The notes: generated from the letters alone by a model not told the origin. 64,000 nucleotides of DNA from Alligator mississippiensis (GCF_030867095.1 NC_081826.1:37550001-37614000); one strand, 5' to 3'. Numbered from the stretch's first letter, positions 23,495 to 34,602 are shown. Numbers and translations: made by a program.

Positions 23495-24230
23495 TGTTGG
23501 AGTGAATTTTAGGAACCCAGCCTCTATACCCTTGTTCTGGGCAAGCACAACCCTCAGACCAACCACAACACCTGCCAGTTGATCATAGGCAAATTTATTG
23601 ATACAGAGTAAGAACAAAAAAGCAACAAGAGAAACAATCAAGCAATTCTATATCTACCAATCCTAGGGCTGTCATCAGAGTCAAAGTACATCTGGCCAGG
23701 ATGCAGGCTCCATTCTGAGGCTCTCTCTTGTGTCAGCAGTCTGAAGGTGGGATGCTGAGGCCCACAGCTCCCCTCCAGTGCGATGCATGAGACAGGCTAC
23801 TAGTATGCCCTTGGTCCATGGTGGCCTCAGGGACCCTTCCCAGAGGATAGGGATGTGGACCCTGCTCAGGGAGCAAAACAGGGAGGGACGGGACAAAAGG
23901 AGGGACAGGGAGGGACAGGACCAAGGGAGGGACCCTTTGTTACTCTCAAGTCTCTGCTTTTGTATTCTTCTTCCCCTTTGATGACTCCTGATGACTCTTC
24001 ATCTGTGGCTATCTCTATTTGGTTGTCTCTCTGTGGTCCCACCTCCACATAGCCTTCCAGGCCTTGTCCTAATTTGGTCTGTTCCCCCAAAACCAGGATT
24101 TAGCCCCCCCTGTTCTCTGAGGCCTTGTTGCTGGTGTCACTTATCTTGTGTTATGGGACAGTATGGTACATACTGACTTTGGTTCCCAGGCTGTGTGTCC
24201 TTTTTGTATTAGACAACCTGTCTGCCTTGA
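23495..24230 (-). mobile_element. Degraded retroviral LTR, right member of an inverted pair
   Basis: On the minus strand this has a possible TATA-like ATACAAAAG, a clear AATAAA (plus-strand TTTATT, 23594-23599) and a 3' end in CCAACA at 23495. It is homologous to 22750-23423 in opposite orientation. It carries a G/C-rich stretch of repeated GGGAGGGAC units near 23880-23935 that is absent from the left copy. The two LTRs sit tail-to-tail, 71 bases apart. Confidence 0.55.
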
Positions 24231-24234
24231 TGGC

Positions 24235-25205
24235 TGTGATCTCGTGTTATGGCATGCCCCCCCTCAATTCTCAGGCCATGTTGGCCTTCTTGTGCTGGAC
24301 AGCCCATCTACTTCCAGGGCCACGAGAATCTGTATGCGTCTCCCAAGCTCTTTAGAAATCCATTTAACCCCTGCTGCCCATCTTGACCCCTTATAATGCA
24401 TATCTATACCTATAAGCCAATTCCCAAAAAACAGACCTTTAAATACTGTTTTTAAGCCAACAGCCTCCAGACAAACATCATAAAAGAGCTGTAATATCAT
24501 GATGTCAGGTAGCTCTTATAGAGATGCAATGAACTTTGCCTTATTGAAAAGAACAGCAGTGGGACTTGTTTTTTAGAGAATGTATTCTTAACAGAGTTAC
24601 CTTTCAGTTCGGGCACATTCATTTCTCTTATTTTGGACCAACTCTAAATATTTCCAAATCCCCATTGCATTTAGGTGGAATTGCTGAGACTAGAAAGTAA
24701 GCAAGCTAGATTTGGCTCTTCACAGGTATGATTAAGGCATATAAAAATAACCTTTTGCTCACTGTATTGCCTGGGTTGCTACTGCCATGTCAGAGATTTA
24801 AGGTTTTCTGCTTGCTTAATCTTATAAGAAAGGAATCTCACTAACTCCCAGCAGTTACAAATACCTGCTTTTTTAGCTTGTGGCTAGAATGGAAATTGCA
24901 ACACCAGGAATTTTACATTGTATACTACAGCACCCAAACAAAGATTTAGTTCTTTGTTGTTGAAAACCTTACAAAAGATGTTTTGTGTGTGTGTGTGTAC
25001 CAACTGTACTCTTGTTCTCTGTTTTTAGCACATTTTATTTTTCTCCTTCTAAATATAAATAGTCACCACGCTGCACGGGGGAAGGACTTTTGCTTTTAGG
25101 AAACTGAAAATGTTTCTGCAATGTTTTTTAGACACTTTAAAGTAGGCAACAAAGATTGGCTGTTACCTATATAAGATGTGTTCTATCTTGCTCCTATGTA
25201 AAATA
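24235..25205. other. Non-coding stretch, nothing recognised
   Basis: 24235-24500 may still belong to the LTR upstream region. The rest looks single-copy, with a short (GT)n tract near 24984-25000. Confidence 0.4.
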
Positions 25206-25211
25206 CATATA

Positions 25212-25771
25212 GGCCCCCTCTACATGGTACAGGTATTGAACAATTAACTGTTTAATCATGTAGTTACCAGGAGACGAGCTACACGTGCAAAGTAGCTATC
25301 ACACCATAAAAAGTTCCAACCAGCTATAAAGTTAGACCTTGGAAATGTGTACTAACTTTATAGCTTGTTGCTATTGAGTTTTAATTTGCATGTGTAGCAG
25401 GGACTCTCCTGTGGCTGGGAGCCCTATCAGCTCTGGGCTCTCAGCTGCAGGGGTGGATCTCAACCCCAGCAGCTGCAGACTCTGGGTTCCAGCAGTTCTG
25501 GCAATCTCCCTGTCCTGCAGCTACATGAAACTTCCAGTACAGGGAAATCGCCACAGTGCTGATCTCCCAGCCTTGGGAGGTGACAACATGGCTAGAAGCC
25601 CCACAACTGAGATTGGGCTCCTCTTGCACTGACAGTAAGGCGCAATGGGATCTAATGAGCAATCCCCCAATCACTCCTTCTGCCATTCACGTGTGGCATG
25701 GCAGGAGGCATGATTGTATGAATTGTGCATTAGAACCCATTGCACTGTTACCTACTTAGGTAGAGGGAGCC
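25212..25771. mobile_element. TIR element with ATA target duplication
   Basis: The left end GGCCCCCTCTACATGG and the right end, reverse complemented, GGCTCCCTCTACCTAAG form terminal inverted repeats that start with G. ATA sits directly outside each end (25209-25211 and 25772-25774). The layout (G-rich terminus, CTACATG, 3-bp duplication, TA-rich arms around a GC-rich core) matches the elements at 27248, 28313 and 36439. Non-coding. Confidence 0.6.
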
Positions 25772-25849
25772 ATAGATAGTTATGAATTTAAGATTATGAA
25801 TGGACTTAGATTAAGTATAGCTAGGCACAGAGACCAAGAGCCATGGTCA

Positions 25850-26330
25850 TGAATGACTCGTGCCCCTGGTGGCTGATGGGGCATGGTGGCAGCGGAAGCG
25901 CAGCAGTGGTGGCGGGAGCAGCAGGAGCATGGTGGCAGTAAGCAGGGGAACTCCCACAGCTGCCACCGATGCTGTCAGCAGTGGGGGAGATGGTGGTAAG
26001 CGTCGACCAAGGGTTGGCAACCACCCACAGCTGCTGCTGGCAGCAGCAGCAATGTCCAGCAGGGATTGCAGACTGCCTACAGACAGTAGGCGGTGCACAT
26101 GTGCCATGTGCAGGGGGTGCATGTGTACCTGCATGCACCCCCTATGCCTCATCCCTGGCCATAGTGAATATGCAAGAGTGGAAGAGAAGGAGAGGCCATT
26201 CCTTGCAATGCTCTGGCCCTTCTCAGCCTCTGTGCTTTCATTTTTCTCGCAGGGAGGTAGGAAAAGTGCCAGATCACGGGTAGAGCTTCTTTCAGGGAAA
26301 AGGCAGGGCATAGGAGCAGTGTAGAGGGGT
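25850..26330. other. GC-rich, partly repetitive stretch
   Basis: It contains GGTGGCAG and GCAGCAG words and GCATGCACCCCCTATGCC, resembling the GC-rich cores at 20.8, 31.5 and 49.1 kb. The long overlapping open frames on both strands come from the low stop-codon content of this composition and show no domain. Confidence 0.4.
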
Positions 26331-26429
26331 TTGGGTTGTCTGTCTTCAGGGCTGGAATCCCACCCGCCCCTCCCCCCTTTTTTTTTGCAGATTCCACATT
26401 CACAGAGTTCCTGCCTTACCTCTTGACTG

Positions 26430-27247
26430 TTCTGTGCCCCCTCTCCAACAGGACACTTCAACCTTTACTTATTTATCTGCACAAGAACTTACTGATGTCT
26501 TCCATGAGAAAATTGACATGATATAGCTTTCCTCCTTCCTTCAACTCACCTTCACTTCTTTCTGCCTTTTCTACAACTCTCCTCCTTTCTCTCCATCACA
26601 GACCCTAAAACTTATCATCTACTATCCTGTTTTTACCTCAGTTATTTTTATATGCCTTAATCATCTACTATCCTGTTTTTACCTCAGTGAATCCATCTGA
26701 TTCCTACCCTGTCTACTGATATCCTGCAAACCAATGATGTCACCACTCCCCTGCTGCCAAACTTCTGGACCTGTAGCAAACCCCATGGTCTAGATGATGG
26801 CACTAGGGGTTGAGCACCCTGGCCCCAAACCATTCTCATATCTCCTTTTCCCTTTTTCAAAGCCTTTCATTCTGTTCTTTTCTGTCACAGTACAAATACA
26901 TTTTGTCTGTCCCTCTTAAAAACAATAAACACCCCCCCGCAACGCTCTTGACTATACTTGCCTCTCCCACTTGAAACCACTCTTACTGAAGTGTCAAATG
27001 ACATTTTGCCTATGCCTTTCCTTCTGCTTCTACACCTTCTCTCTGGATAATGTTGTCTACAAATACAAATTCAACTACCATTTTTGTGCTGATGAAATCA
27101 CAAGTCTATTCTTTGCTACAGAACTGTCTGCTTCTGTCCAAACTGTAATCTCAGCCTGTCTCCCTGACAGCTCCAGCTCAGCATGACAAAAACAGAGTTC
27201 TTGATAATCTCCTGAAGGTCTTTCTCACCTTAGTCATTATGGACAAA
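26430..27247 (+). mobile_element. L2-like LINE fragment 1 (5' part of RT region)
   Basis: In broken frames the sequence reads as L2-type reverse transcriptase. Near the start is SAQELTDVFHEKIDMI, matching the conserved segment before the RT core. Near 27085-27110 is YHFCADEI, corresponding to the YHLYADDTQ catalytic box with its second Asp lost. Upstream of it the palm region is deleted or scrambled. The element is interrupted at 27247 by a TIR element and resumes at 28140 and 29060. It is an old, inactive copy. Locally, 26614-26642 is duplicated at 26660-26688. Confidence 0.6.
26614..26688. repeat. 29-bp direct repeat, 46-bp period
   Basis: The block starting ATCATCTACTATCCTG and ending ACCTCAGT occurs at 26614 and again at 26660. 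It is a short local duplication inside the L2-like remnant. Confidence 0.8.
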
Positions 27248-28139
27248 GGGTACATCTACATGAGATGCTTTACTGTGAATTAGACTAATCTAATGTGCAG
27301 TAAAGCATTGCTGTCTACACATGCACAGCAATTACTGTACAGTAGATTAGTCTAATGCACCATTTTCTAGTACCTGTAAATACAGGTACTAGAAATTGGC
27401 ACATTAAACTAATATGCCAAAGTGCACATATAGCTGCATACAAGCCCTATGAGGAGAGACTGAGGGACCTGGACCTCTTCAGCCTCTGCAAAAGAAGGCT
27501 GAGAGGTGACCTTGTGACCACATACAAATTCATTAGGGGCATACAGCAAGGGATCAGAGATGCTCTGTTCACCAGGCCATTTCTTGGGGTAACAAGGAAC
27601 AATGGTCACAAACTGACAGAGAGATTTAGGCTAGATATCAGGAAAAACTTCTTCATGGTAAGGGTGGCCAAAATTTGGAATGGGCTTCTAAAGGAGGTGG
27701 TGCTCTCCCCTACCTTGGCGGTCTTTAAGAGAAGGCTGGATAGGCATCTGGCTGGGGTTATCGGACCCCAGCACTCTTTCCTGCCTAGGCAGGGGGTCAG
27801 ACTCAATCATTTGTTGAGGTCCCTTTTGACCCTAGCATCTATGAATCTATGTTGACAGGGACCAAATTGCTCCAGGTCAGCCTAGGTAGCAGGGGGCCAC
27901 AAGGGGTGGGGAGAGCTACCCCAGCTCAGTGGGATGCTGCTTCCCAGCCCTGTGGAAATTAGGACCTGTCCTGATCTCCAGGTGATTGGGAGAGCTGTCC
28001 TGGCTCCCAGGAAGAGTTCCAATCTCCACGGGGTTGGGAGGCAGCTGCCCAGCAACCAGGACAGCTCTCCCAGCCATATGGAGATCAGGATGTTCAGATG
28101 CACATGGGGGCATAGTTTAATGTGCCTGAAGTTGCACCC
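27248..28139. mobile_element. TIR element with AAA target duplication, split by a CR1 insertion
   Basis: The left end GGGTACATCTACATGAGATG is typical of the CATCTACATG family. The right end is TTGCACCC at 28139. AAA flanks both sides (27245-27247 and 28140-28142). Joining the outer flanks restores the L2-like LINE, supporting the boundaries. The CR1 fragment at 27437-27854 lies inside. Without it the element would be about 470 bases, with a TAATCTAATG-rich arm and a GC-rich core shared with 28313-29059. Confidence 0.65.
27437..27854 (+). mobile_element. CR1 3' fragment nested in a TIR element
   Basis: The frame encodes the CR1 C-terminus from YEERLRDLDLFSL to FKRRLDRHLAGVI, followed by the short 3' UTR ending ATCTATGAATCTATG. 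It is collinear with the ends of the CR1s at 54.4 and 60.4 kb and belongs to the same subfamily, but is more diverged. Extreme 5' truncation is normal for LINE insertions. The reading frame is intact over the retained segment. Confidence 0.85.
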
Positions 28140-28312
28140 AAACAACACTCCTGTATACTAGTGTCCCTCATTCCTGTACCAGGGTTTCATCTTCAGTGTG
28201 GGTCTTTCTAGGTCCTTACCCAGCCACTGTCCAAATATTTCAAATTTTGTGTGACATCTCTGAAATAAAACCATTCCTATCCATCCACTCAGCCAAAACT
28301 CTTGTCCAAACT
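28140..28312 (+). mobile_element. L2-like LINE fragment 2
   Basis: It lies between two TIR elements and continues the L2-like reading. The segment at 28260-28312 translates in part to EIKPFLSIHSAKTLVQ, matching the region before the conserved SHLDYCN motif of L2 proteins, which continues at 29060. Confidence 0.55.
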
Positions 28313-29059
28313 GGGTGTGTCTACACTTGCACTTAGTGCACCTGAATTTTCTGTGCAGAAAATTCAGGTTCATTAAAGTGCTCCCCAGTGCATGTCTACA
28401 CATTCACCCCCATTGGAAGCAAATTAAGCCCAGTAGGAGCAGCCCAGTCCAGGGCTGCTCCTGTCCTGCTCTGACACACCTGCAGCAGCCAGGGGGAGCT
28501 CCAGGCTCTCCCAGGTGCCATCCCTGGGCTGGCAGGAGGAATGGGGGCTTAGCTCAGAGCTCTAGCAGGCAGGGGGGAAGCTATCCTGGTTGAGTGGCCA
28601 GCTCTGTCCCAGCCAGGGGGAGATCAGGCTTGCTCCCAGCAGGGGGAGGAGTGGTGGGGAGCTGCCCTGTGGAGATTGGGACCCATCCTGATCTCCACAT
28701 GGCTAGGAGACCTGTCCTGGCTACTGGGCAACCGCCTCCTGGCCACAGAGAGATTGGACCTGTCCTGATCTCCACAGGGCAGGGAGACAGCATCCTGCTG
28801 AGCTGGTACAGCTCTCACTGTCCCCTGTGGCCCTCTGCTGCCTAGGCTGACTGGGAGCAACTTGTTCCTGGTAAGTGTCTACCCATATGGTAAGGTGCAT
28901 TACTTAATTCACTGTTTCCACCTGTATCTACAGGTACTAGAAAACAATCCATTAGACTAATTTACTGTGCAGTAATTGCTCCACATATGTAGATGGTGAT
29001 GCTTTACTATGCGTTAGATTAGTGTAATGCACAGTAAAGTGTCTTGTGTAGATGCACCC
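28313..29059. mobile_element. TIR element with ACT target duplication
   Basis: The left end GGGTGTGTCTACAC and the right end, reverse complemented, GGGTGCATCTACAC match at 12 of 14 positions. ACT lies on both sides (28310-28312 and 29060-29062). Excising the element and one ACT rejoins the L2-like LINE across CCAAACTCTCATTATTTTG, so the boundaries are supported independently. The right arm contains TACTGTGCAGTAATTG and AGATTAGTGTAATGCACAG. The GC-rich core resembles those at 27.9 and 36.6 kb. Non-coding. Confidence 0.75.
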
Positions 29060-29530
29060 ACTCTCATTATTTTGTCTCAACTGCTGCAACATCTGTTTCT
29101 CTGGTCTTGACAAATGCAGCCTTGCCCCACTCTGAACATTGCTGCAGTCACTTAGCCCCTCACATGGACAACATCAGCTATTTATATGTACCCCTCCATT
29201 GGCTGCCCCTAACTCTTGGGAGATGATCTTCAGAAGCAGCTGCAAACCACTTCCTATTCTCTTTCAAATTCCACTTTAGCTGTGATGCCTTCAAAAAGCT
29301 TGATAGCAGTATGGTCAGTTGGGACCATTGCCTGTCTCTGTGCTGAATATTGTCCCATTGTTTTATTGTATTTCTCCTCCTGTGTACATCCATTTCTGGT
29401 TTTATATTTTGAATAAGTAAGTTCTTTGGAGCAGGTACGGTGTTCTTGTCCTGTGTTTTATACAGTGCATTTCATGAAGTCCAGGCTTATGCCTAGTTCT
29501 CGTAAGAACTCTAAGAAAAAGAAGTAAAAA
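29060..29530 (+). mobile_element. L2-like LINE fragment 3 with 3' UTR
   Basis: It begins with the degraded DYCN region, includes LHWLPLTLG (the L2 LHWLPV block) near 29195, and runs into a typical L2 3' UTR with AAGTTCTTTGGAGCAGG, CTTGTCCTGTGTTTTATACA and GTGCATTTCATGAAGTCC. It ends in an A-rich stretch near 29515-29530. With 26430-27247 and 28140-28312 it forms one LINE copy. Confidence 0.7.
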
Positions 29531-30006
29531 GTGACTGGAAAATACTACAGAGGGGGTCAGTGGCAGCAGTGCTGATGTCTGCCTAAAGAATCCATAGCAG
29601 AAGTAGAGAGCAAAGATGTAAGCTGGCCCTGTACCGTGTCAGGAAGTAGAACTTTGCCCTTAATAACTCACTTTTCTAAAAACTATATGCATTAAGATAT
29701 ATAAAAGGTTTAACTAAACTAATGAGAAGGCCTGGAATTCAACAAAGTATCATTGCTAGTCTTAAGAAACTCATTTCTTATACTGTTTATAAACATTCTG
29801 TTGAATAATTATAAGATGGTTGAAGAATACAGTCAATGATTATTGATTTGATTGAATTAATCAGAGTATAAATCAATATTTTTTCATATTGGGCACTTTC
29901 TGAAACAGTTGCAGGACCTCTCTGAACATCCCTATTCTGTGCTGCTGGCATGGAGGCCTCATATGAATACTCAATTAGACAGTGTGATAAAACTGTTAGT
30001 GTAGCT

Positions 30007-30277
30007 CAGGAATGTCAAACATACAGCTTGCAGGTCAGATCTGGCCTCCAGAGCTATGTCATGTGGCCTGTGGGGCTCATAGAAGGACCGTGAGTTCGGG
30101 GTTTGGGTACACCATTGAATTCTGGGGCAGGGGACACTGTTTGGGATGTGTGTGGGCAGCAGGGGGTGAATGATGGCTACATTAATGCCTGTAGCCCGTG
30201 TTTACCTGATTTCCACCATGTCTGGTGCCCCATGGTCTGAATCTAACCTGGTAAGTGGGGTAAATTTGATACCCTTA
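30007..30277. mobile_element. Non-autonomous hAT element, 8-bp target duplication
   Basis: The left end CAGGAATGTCAAACATAC and right end AAATTTGATACCCTTA are inverted repeats of the CAGGGGTGTCAAA type common in reptile hAT MITEs. The flanks are GTGTAGCT (29999-30006) and GTGTAGAT (30278-30285), an 8-bp duplication with one difference. The interior is non-coding. Confidence 0.75.
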
Positions 30278-30354
30278 GTGTAGATCATGCAACTGTTCTT
30301 AAGTAGTACTTCCAAAGGGTTTCGAACAAATTTTGCATGCAAACGAATCTAGCT

Positions 30355-30535
30355 TCACAATACCTACTGAGGAAGGGAAATATATCCCCATTTTAGAGGA
30401 AGGACGCTGAAGCACAAAAAGGCTTAAGAGAGTTCCCAAATTTGCATAGGAAGCCTATAGCAGAGTTAGGACCTCAGAACCTAAAACTTCTGATACCCAA
30501 TCCTAGGGTTTTAGCCTCATGACCCTCTATCAGGT
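30355..30535 (-). mobile_element. CORE-SINE (MIR-like), old copy
   Basis: In plus orientation it reads ATCCCCATTTTAGAGGAAG, GACGCTGAAGCACA, AAAGGCTTAAG and then a degraded GCAGAGTTAGGACCT. This is the reverse complement of the conserved body of MIR-type CORE-SINEs (the CCCATTTTACAGATGAGG, ACTGAGGCAC and GTTAAGTAACT region). The tRNA-derived head is barely recognisable near 30510-30535. Confidence 0.6.
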
Positions 30536-31099
30536 AAGCATCTCGCCTCCTCTGTTATCTACCTATGTTGTTGCACATGGCTTAAAAAACCCTGGCATTT
30601 AAAAAGAGAATTTGTAGCAAGTGCAGGGGATGAAAAACAAAATTTCTTCCTAGTTCACTTTAATTATTCCTAATTTAGAGTCTGCTTCTGCATATTTTAT
30701 TTTCTATAGCAGTTCCAGTGACTTGACTATTGTCAAGTGATCAAGGTTAGAGATTGTTTTCACATCTGGTTTCCATGGATTCCTCAATTCATAAACTAGA
30801 GCAATATAGGCTAGATTTAAATCTCAGGAGTGGCCACACAGAAGCCTGTATCTGTTTAACTAAACTGATCTTAGTTAAAACTTTGTGGCTTTTATGTAGG
30901 AAGGGGTCTTAGATTGTTAGATCCTCTGGGCTCCTCCTTTTTCTGTTACTATAAAAACCATGTCTTCATGTAATGCTTCAGAAACAGCAAATAATCTAGG
31001 TAGCAGGCTAAAGCAAAACAGAAAGTAAATAAGAAAAAAGAAAATGGAAAGGATGCTTAATAAGCAAAAAATAGCCAAGGCATTCGTTTGAGTCATTTT

Positions 31100-32135
31100 T
31101 AATGGTGTGCCAATACATAGGTCCCATATCGGATCAGCACTGATATAAGGAAAATTGACAGTATTGGCAATCAGCTTTTTTTGGCTGATGTGGCTGATAA
31201 TATGCTGAATAAATGCCCCATGCATGTCCGTAGCCACAGTGCAGCACGCAGGCAGCCAGGAGCACAGCCCAGCAGCATGGAGAGAAGCTGCATCCGGTTG
31301 GTAAGTCTGTTATGAGGGAAAGGGTGTGGGGGAAGGAAGGAGTGTTGGAGGGGCAGACCAAAGCCCCTGCAGTGAGGGAGGCGGGGGGGGGGGGGGCAGA
31401 GGTAGGCAATGCCCAGCCTGGGCAGAGCTTTTCCAGGGTGCACAGGGAAGGGGGGGGGGGTGGCTCCTGTCACTGCATACACCCCAGGAAGGCATGGGAA
31501 GCATGTGCCCCCTGATCTGTGCATGAGGCCAGGGGGGGGCTGCTGCTGTGGGCTGGGGTCAGAGGCAGTTCTGGGCTCTCCCTGCTGGAGGGATTGGGCC
31601 AGAATGTGCTGGGGGTGGGCAGTGGTGATGCAGGTGGGGAGGTTTGTGGGGTCTACAGTGAATTTTGGGGTGGCTGCAGCCTCTGCCCCATACTCCCTGC
31701 TCCCAGAACCATCACCACCTATTCCAAGTGTAGCCTGGCCCAGCCCCTCCCCACCCCCACTGGGAAGAGCCTGGTGCTGCCCCAGCCCACAGAGGCAGGC
31801 CACCCTCACGCCACACCCAGATCCAGGGACACAGCCCCCCCTCCCATGCCCTCCAGGGGTGTGTGCAGTGGCAGGCCCTCCCCATACCCACTAAACGAGC
31901 CACTCACGGCTCCTTCCTGCACCCTGCCCTGGCTGGGAAGTGCCTGCCCCAGCCTCACTCCCTCCCTCATTGTGGGGGCCTTGATCTGCCCCCCCACCCC
32001 ACAGACTTACCAGTTGGATGCTGCTCTCCAAGCTGCCTGGCTGCATATTGACTATCAGCTCGGTACTGGCCAATATGGCTTGTTAAAAATCAGCCATTGG
32101 TATCAGCCCCAAAAATCTCTATTGGTGCATCACTG
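31100..32135. mobile_element. Non-autonomous hAT element, 1.0 kb, 8-bp target duplication
   Basis: The left end TAATGGTGTGCCAATA and the right end, reverse complemented, CAGTGATGCACCAATA agree at 11 of 16 positions, and every difference is a transition. The flanks are GTCATTTT (31092-31099) and GTAATTTT (32136-32143), an 8-bp duplication with one difference. Internal arms share GGCTGAT and GCCAAT words. The GC-rich core contains G-runs and the TGGCTCCTGTCACTGCATAC segment also seen near 20840 and 49130. No transposase is encoded; the long GC-rich frames are not genes. Confidence 0.75.
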
Positions 32136-32144
32136 GTAATTTTG

Positions 32145-33535
32145 TTTTGTACTAGAGGTAATTCATAATTGCAGCTAAAGTTCTGGGGAGTATTAACCAT
32201 CTTTGTCACAAGGAGATAGAAACTTTAATCTTTGGACGATGTATTTAAAATATACGAAGTAAAATTAAATATAAGTGTACTGATAAATGTATCTGTGAGA
32301 TTATGCTTTTGATGGTATGCTATGCAAACATGAATTAAAATATATTAGGCAAAATGCACTTAGAGGCATTTCGCTTCAGTGCTTTAGGCTAAAAATATAA
32401 CAAGGAAATAAGAAATGTCATTTTTAAAGAGATCTTTCTGGAGAAAATAGAGTTTACTGAGACAACACAGGATGTATGGTTTAGACTAGAATGTTAATGC
32501 ATACTGACATGCACATATTGGGATTTTGTGGTATGAATTTTCACAATAGAACAGCTCTTGTTGCTGTTCTGGCTGCAATACATTATGTTGCACTGTGAAA
32601 TTAGCCATAAAAAAATCAAAATACTTCATCCTGTAACTGAGGAAACACAACTTCCTTGTTATGGGGTTAAAACCCATCTTTTTATTAGCTTGATTTTTCT
32701 TCATTTGAAGGCAGTAGAACTTGGATCTGATTATTTTTGGCATCTTGTGATGTGGACAAGCAATTTATTTGGATAGTGTAACTATATCAATGTCTAAATT
32801 GCATATTTCCATCTTCTCTGTTTGTTAGATTTTTTTTATATTGGAGGCAGACATCTGTACTCAAGAAGAGTACAAAATGGTATTAATATAACTTTATATA
32901 TTACAAAACTTTTTAAAAATGCATCTTTTAAATTTTTAATATCATTTATCTCTGCTATGTATAGCAAAATACAAACACCAGGAAAAAAAGAGCAATTACG
33001 GTTTTGAACAATTGCTTTCCTATGAGAAAGATTATCTTATATAAGTGCACATTGTTCAATGTATTCCTCTGTGCCTTTGCTCTCAGCTTGCTATTGAGAG
33101 TAGGTTTTGCTGCACAGTTTAACTTGCCATACAGTTTATATCACTCCTGAGTAGGATGTGGATATTTCCATATGACAATTCCACCCACTTATATATATAA
33201 TATTGAAATTTGGCACAGATGTGAATAGAACTGGAAGAAGGAGATGAGATAGGATGGTCCATGGTTGGGGGAGGTAGTGGGGTGAGAACCATAGTCAACA
33301 CTAGCTGTCTTATGGCATCCTCACAGATTTCTTGGTGATCCAACACCCAGAATGCCTTTTCAAACAGGGACTGCATATACATTCACATTCATAACAATAA
33401 TTTGCATTCATAACAGGTTCACTTCATAAACCAGATCTGCTGTTCTCACTTTCCTTTTGCTTTATGTCTAAAAACTCTTTATCACTTGCTCTCTCTACAA
33501 CAGTTTGTCTTATGTCCAGATGTTTATAGGCATTG
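32145..33535. other. Non-coding stretch, nothing recognised
   Basis: AT-rich, single-copy-looking. No gene, RNA or repeat family recognised. Confidence 0.45.
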
Positions 33536-33539
33536 CTCT

Positions 33540-34075
33540 GCTCAGCTTTTCAAGACTGAGACTGTTGGGTACCTAAGAGTTGGATGTGGCATTACCTAAG
33601 TATCTTTGAGGCCTTAGGTCTTGCAACACTGCGCAGAATATGCCTAAATACCTTTAAAAATTGGCCTGAGGATGAAATCCATATTATTCCTTTAGGCACC
33701 TCCAGTTTGGACATAACAATGCCTAAAGATGAGGTGCCTGATCCCAGAAGGGTGATTCAAGGAAATAGGGTTATATGCAGCAGCTATCATTCCCTATGTG
33801 CAGGCAATAGGGAATGATAGGTGCCTCCAAAAGTGTTTCAGGGAACCTGGATGTGTCTAAGCTCCACCTGGATGTGGAACAGATGTAGGACATCCCCATG
33901 GGGTCCTAGAGCTAGACAGGAGGAAGCACAAAGCACAGGGGTGTTTCTCTGGAGCTTAGACACCTAAGCCAAGGCTGCACATTAGGTACCTCCATCTGCT
34001 CAGAATCCCCAACACAGAGTCGTCTTCTGAGAAGAGCCAGTTTGAGCAAACTGTCATAGTATACCCCATGTTTTA
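33540..34075. other. Uncharacterised stretch with a perfect hairpin
   Basis: Words such as AGGTGCCT, GTGCCTCCA and GCTTAGACACCTAAG recur in both orientations, suggesting an unclassified inverted-repeat element. A perfect hairpin lies at 33784-33820. No termini or target duplication could be fixed. Confidence 0.35.
33784..33820. repeat. Perfect 14-bp stem hairpin
   Basis: CTATCATTCCCTAT (33784-33797) is exactly complementary to 33807-33820, with a 9-nt loop. Confidence 0.8.
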
Positions 34076-34177
34076 TGTAGTAGCCTATCTGGTTATAGGT
34101 AGACAAGGTTTTTTTGGGTGAATCTGATATCTTTTATTAGACCAACGTAAATAATTGGGGAAAAAAATTTAGTGAGT

Positions 34178-34203
34178 TTTCGGGTTTAAAAACCCTTTGT
34201 CAG
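34178..34203 (-). ncRNA. Degenerate hammerhead-type motif (left arm)
   Basis: On the minus strand: CTGACAA (plus 34197-34203), a GGGTTT/AAACCC stem, then an intact GAAA (plus 34178-34181). The CTGATGA half of the catalytic core is altered at two positions, so cleavage is not expected. Confidence 0.5.
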
Positions 34204-34404
34204 GCTGAAGCCTCTGCAGTTGGTGGGTGCTTTTCCTGGGTGGAATGAACAGTAAAGAAGCCAGAGGCTGGGCTGGTATGCATGCAAGACAGGCAGTTAG
34301 TAAAGATGTAAACTGATCAGTCAGTGGGTGAGAGACAGACTGGGTGTGGGGAGAGAAAAGGGGGATGAATGTACCAGTTGAATAGTGGAGAGGTACCTGG
34401 GGAG

Positions 34405-34602
34405 TCAAATGTCAGGCAGGTTATAATGTGTCATAAATCCAATGTCTATATTTAGTCCATGATTTTTTGTATCCAGGAGGTTGATGAAGTGAAGTTCATA
34501 GGCTCCTCCCTGAGAAGTATTTTGTAAGTTCCCTTTGAGGATTAGAACTGAGAGATTGGAGAGAAAGTGGTTTTCTTGTGGCAGAGACTGCCTGTCTTGC
34601 AT
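34405..34602 (-). pseudogene. Penelope-like ORF C-terminal fragment (GIY-YIG end)
   Basis: This open segment of 65 codons contains SVLILKGNLQN, then an ELHFINLLDTKNHGLN segment, then DIGFMTHYN. The FIxxLxTxxxxGLN pattern is what one expects at the end of the GIY-YIG nuclease domain of Penelope-like proteins. The same peptide, with a stop, is encoded on the plus strand at about 13600-13740. The catalytic GIY and YIG motifs and the whole RT are missing. Assignment is by motif memory only. Confidence 0.5.

Noticed and set aside
22750..24230. Complete provirus with two LTRs
   Set aside because: The LTR-like copies are in opposite orientation and only 71 bases apart, with no gag, pol or env remnants between them.
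25820..26480. Open frame of 204 codons on the minus strand
   Set aside because: GC-rich, triplet-repeat-like composition with frames open on both strands, no domain and no splice or promoter context.
31160..32140. Open frames of 161-212 codons on both strands
   Set aside because: They fall entirely inside a hAT element whose ends and 8-bp duplication are visible. The sequence is G-run and C-run rich and not protein-like.
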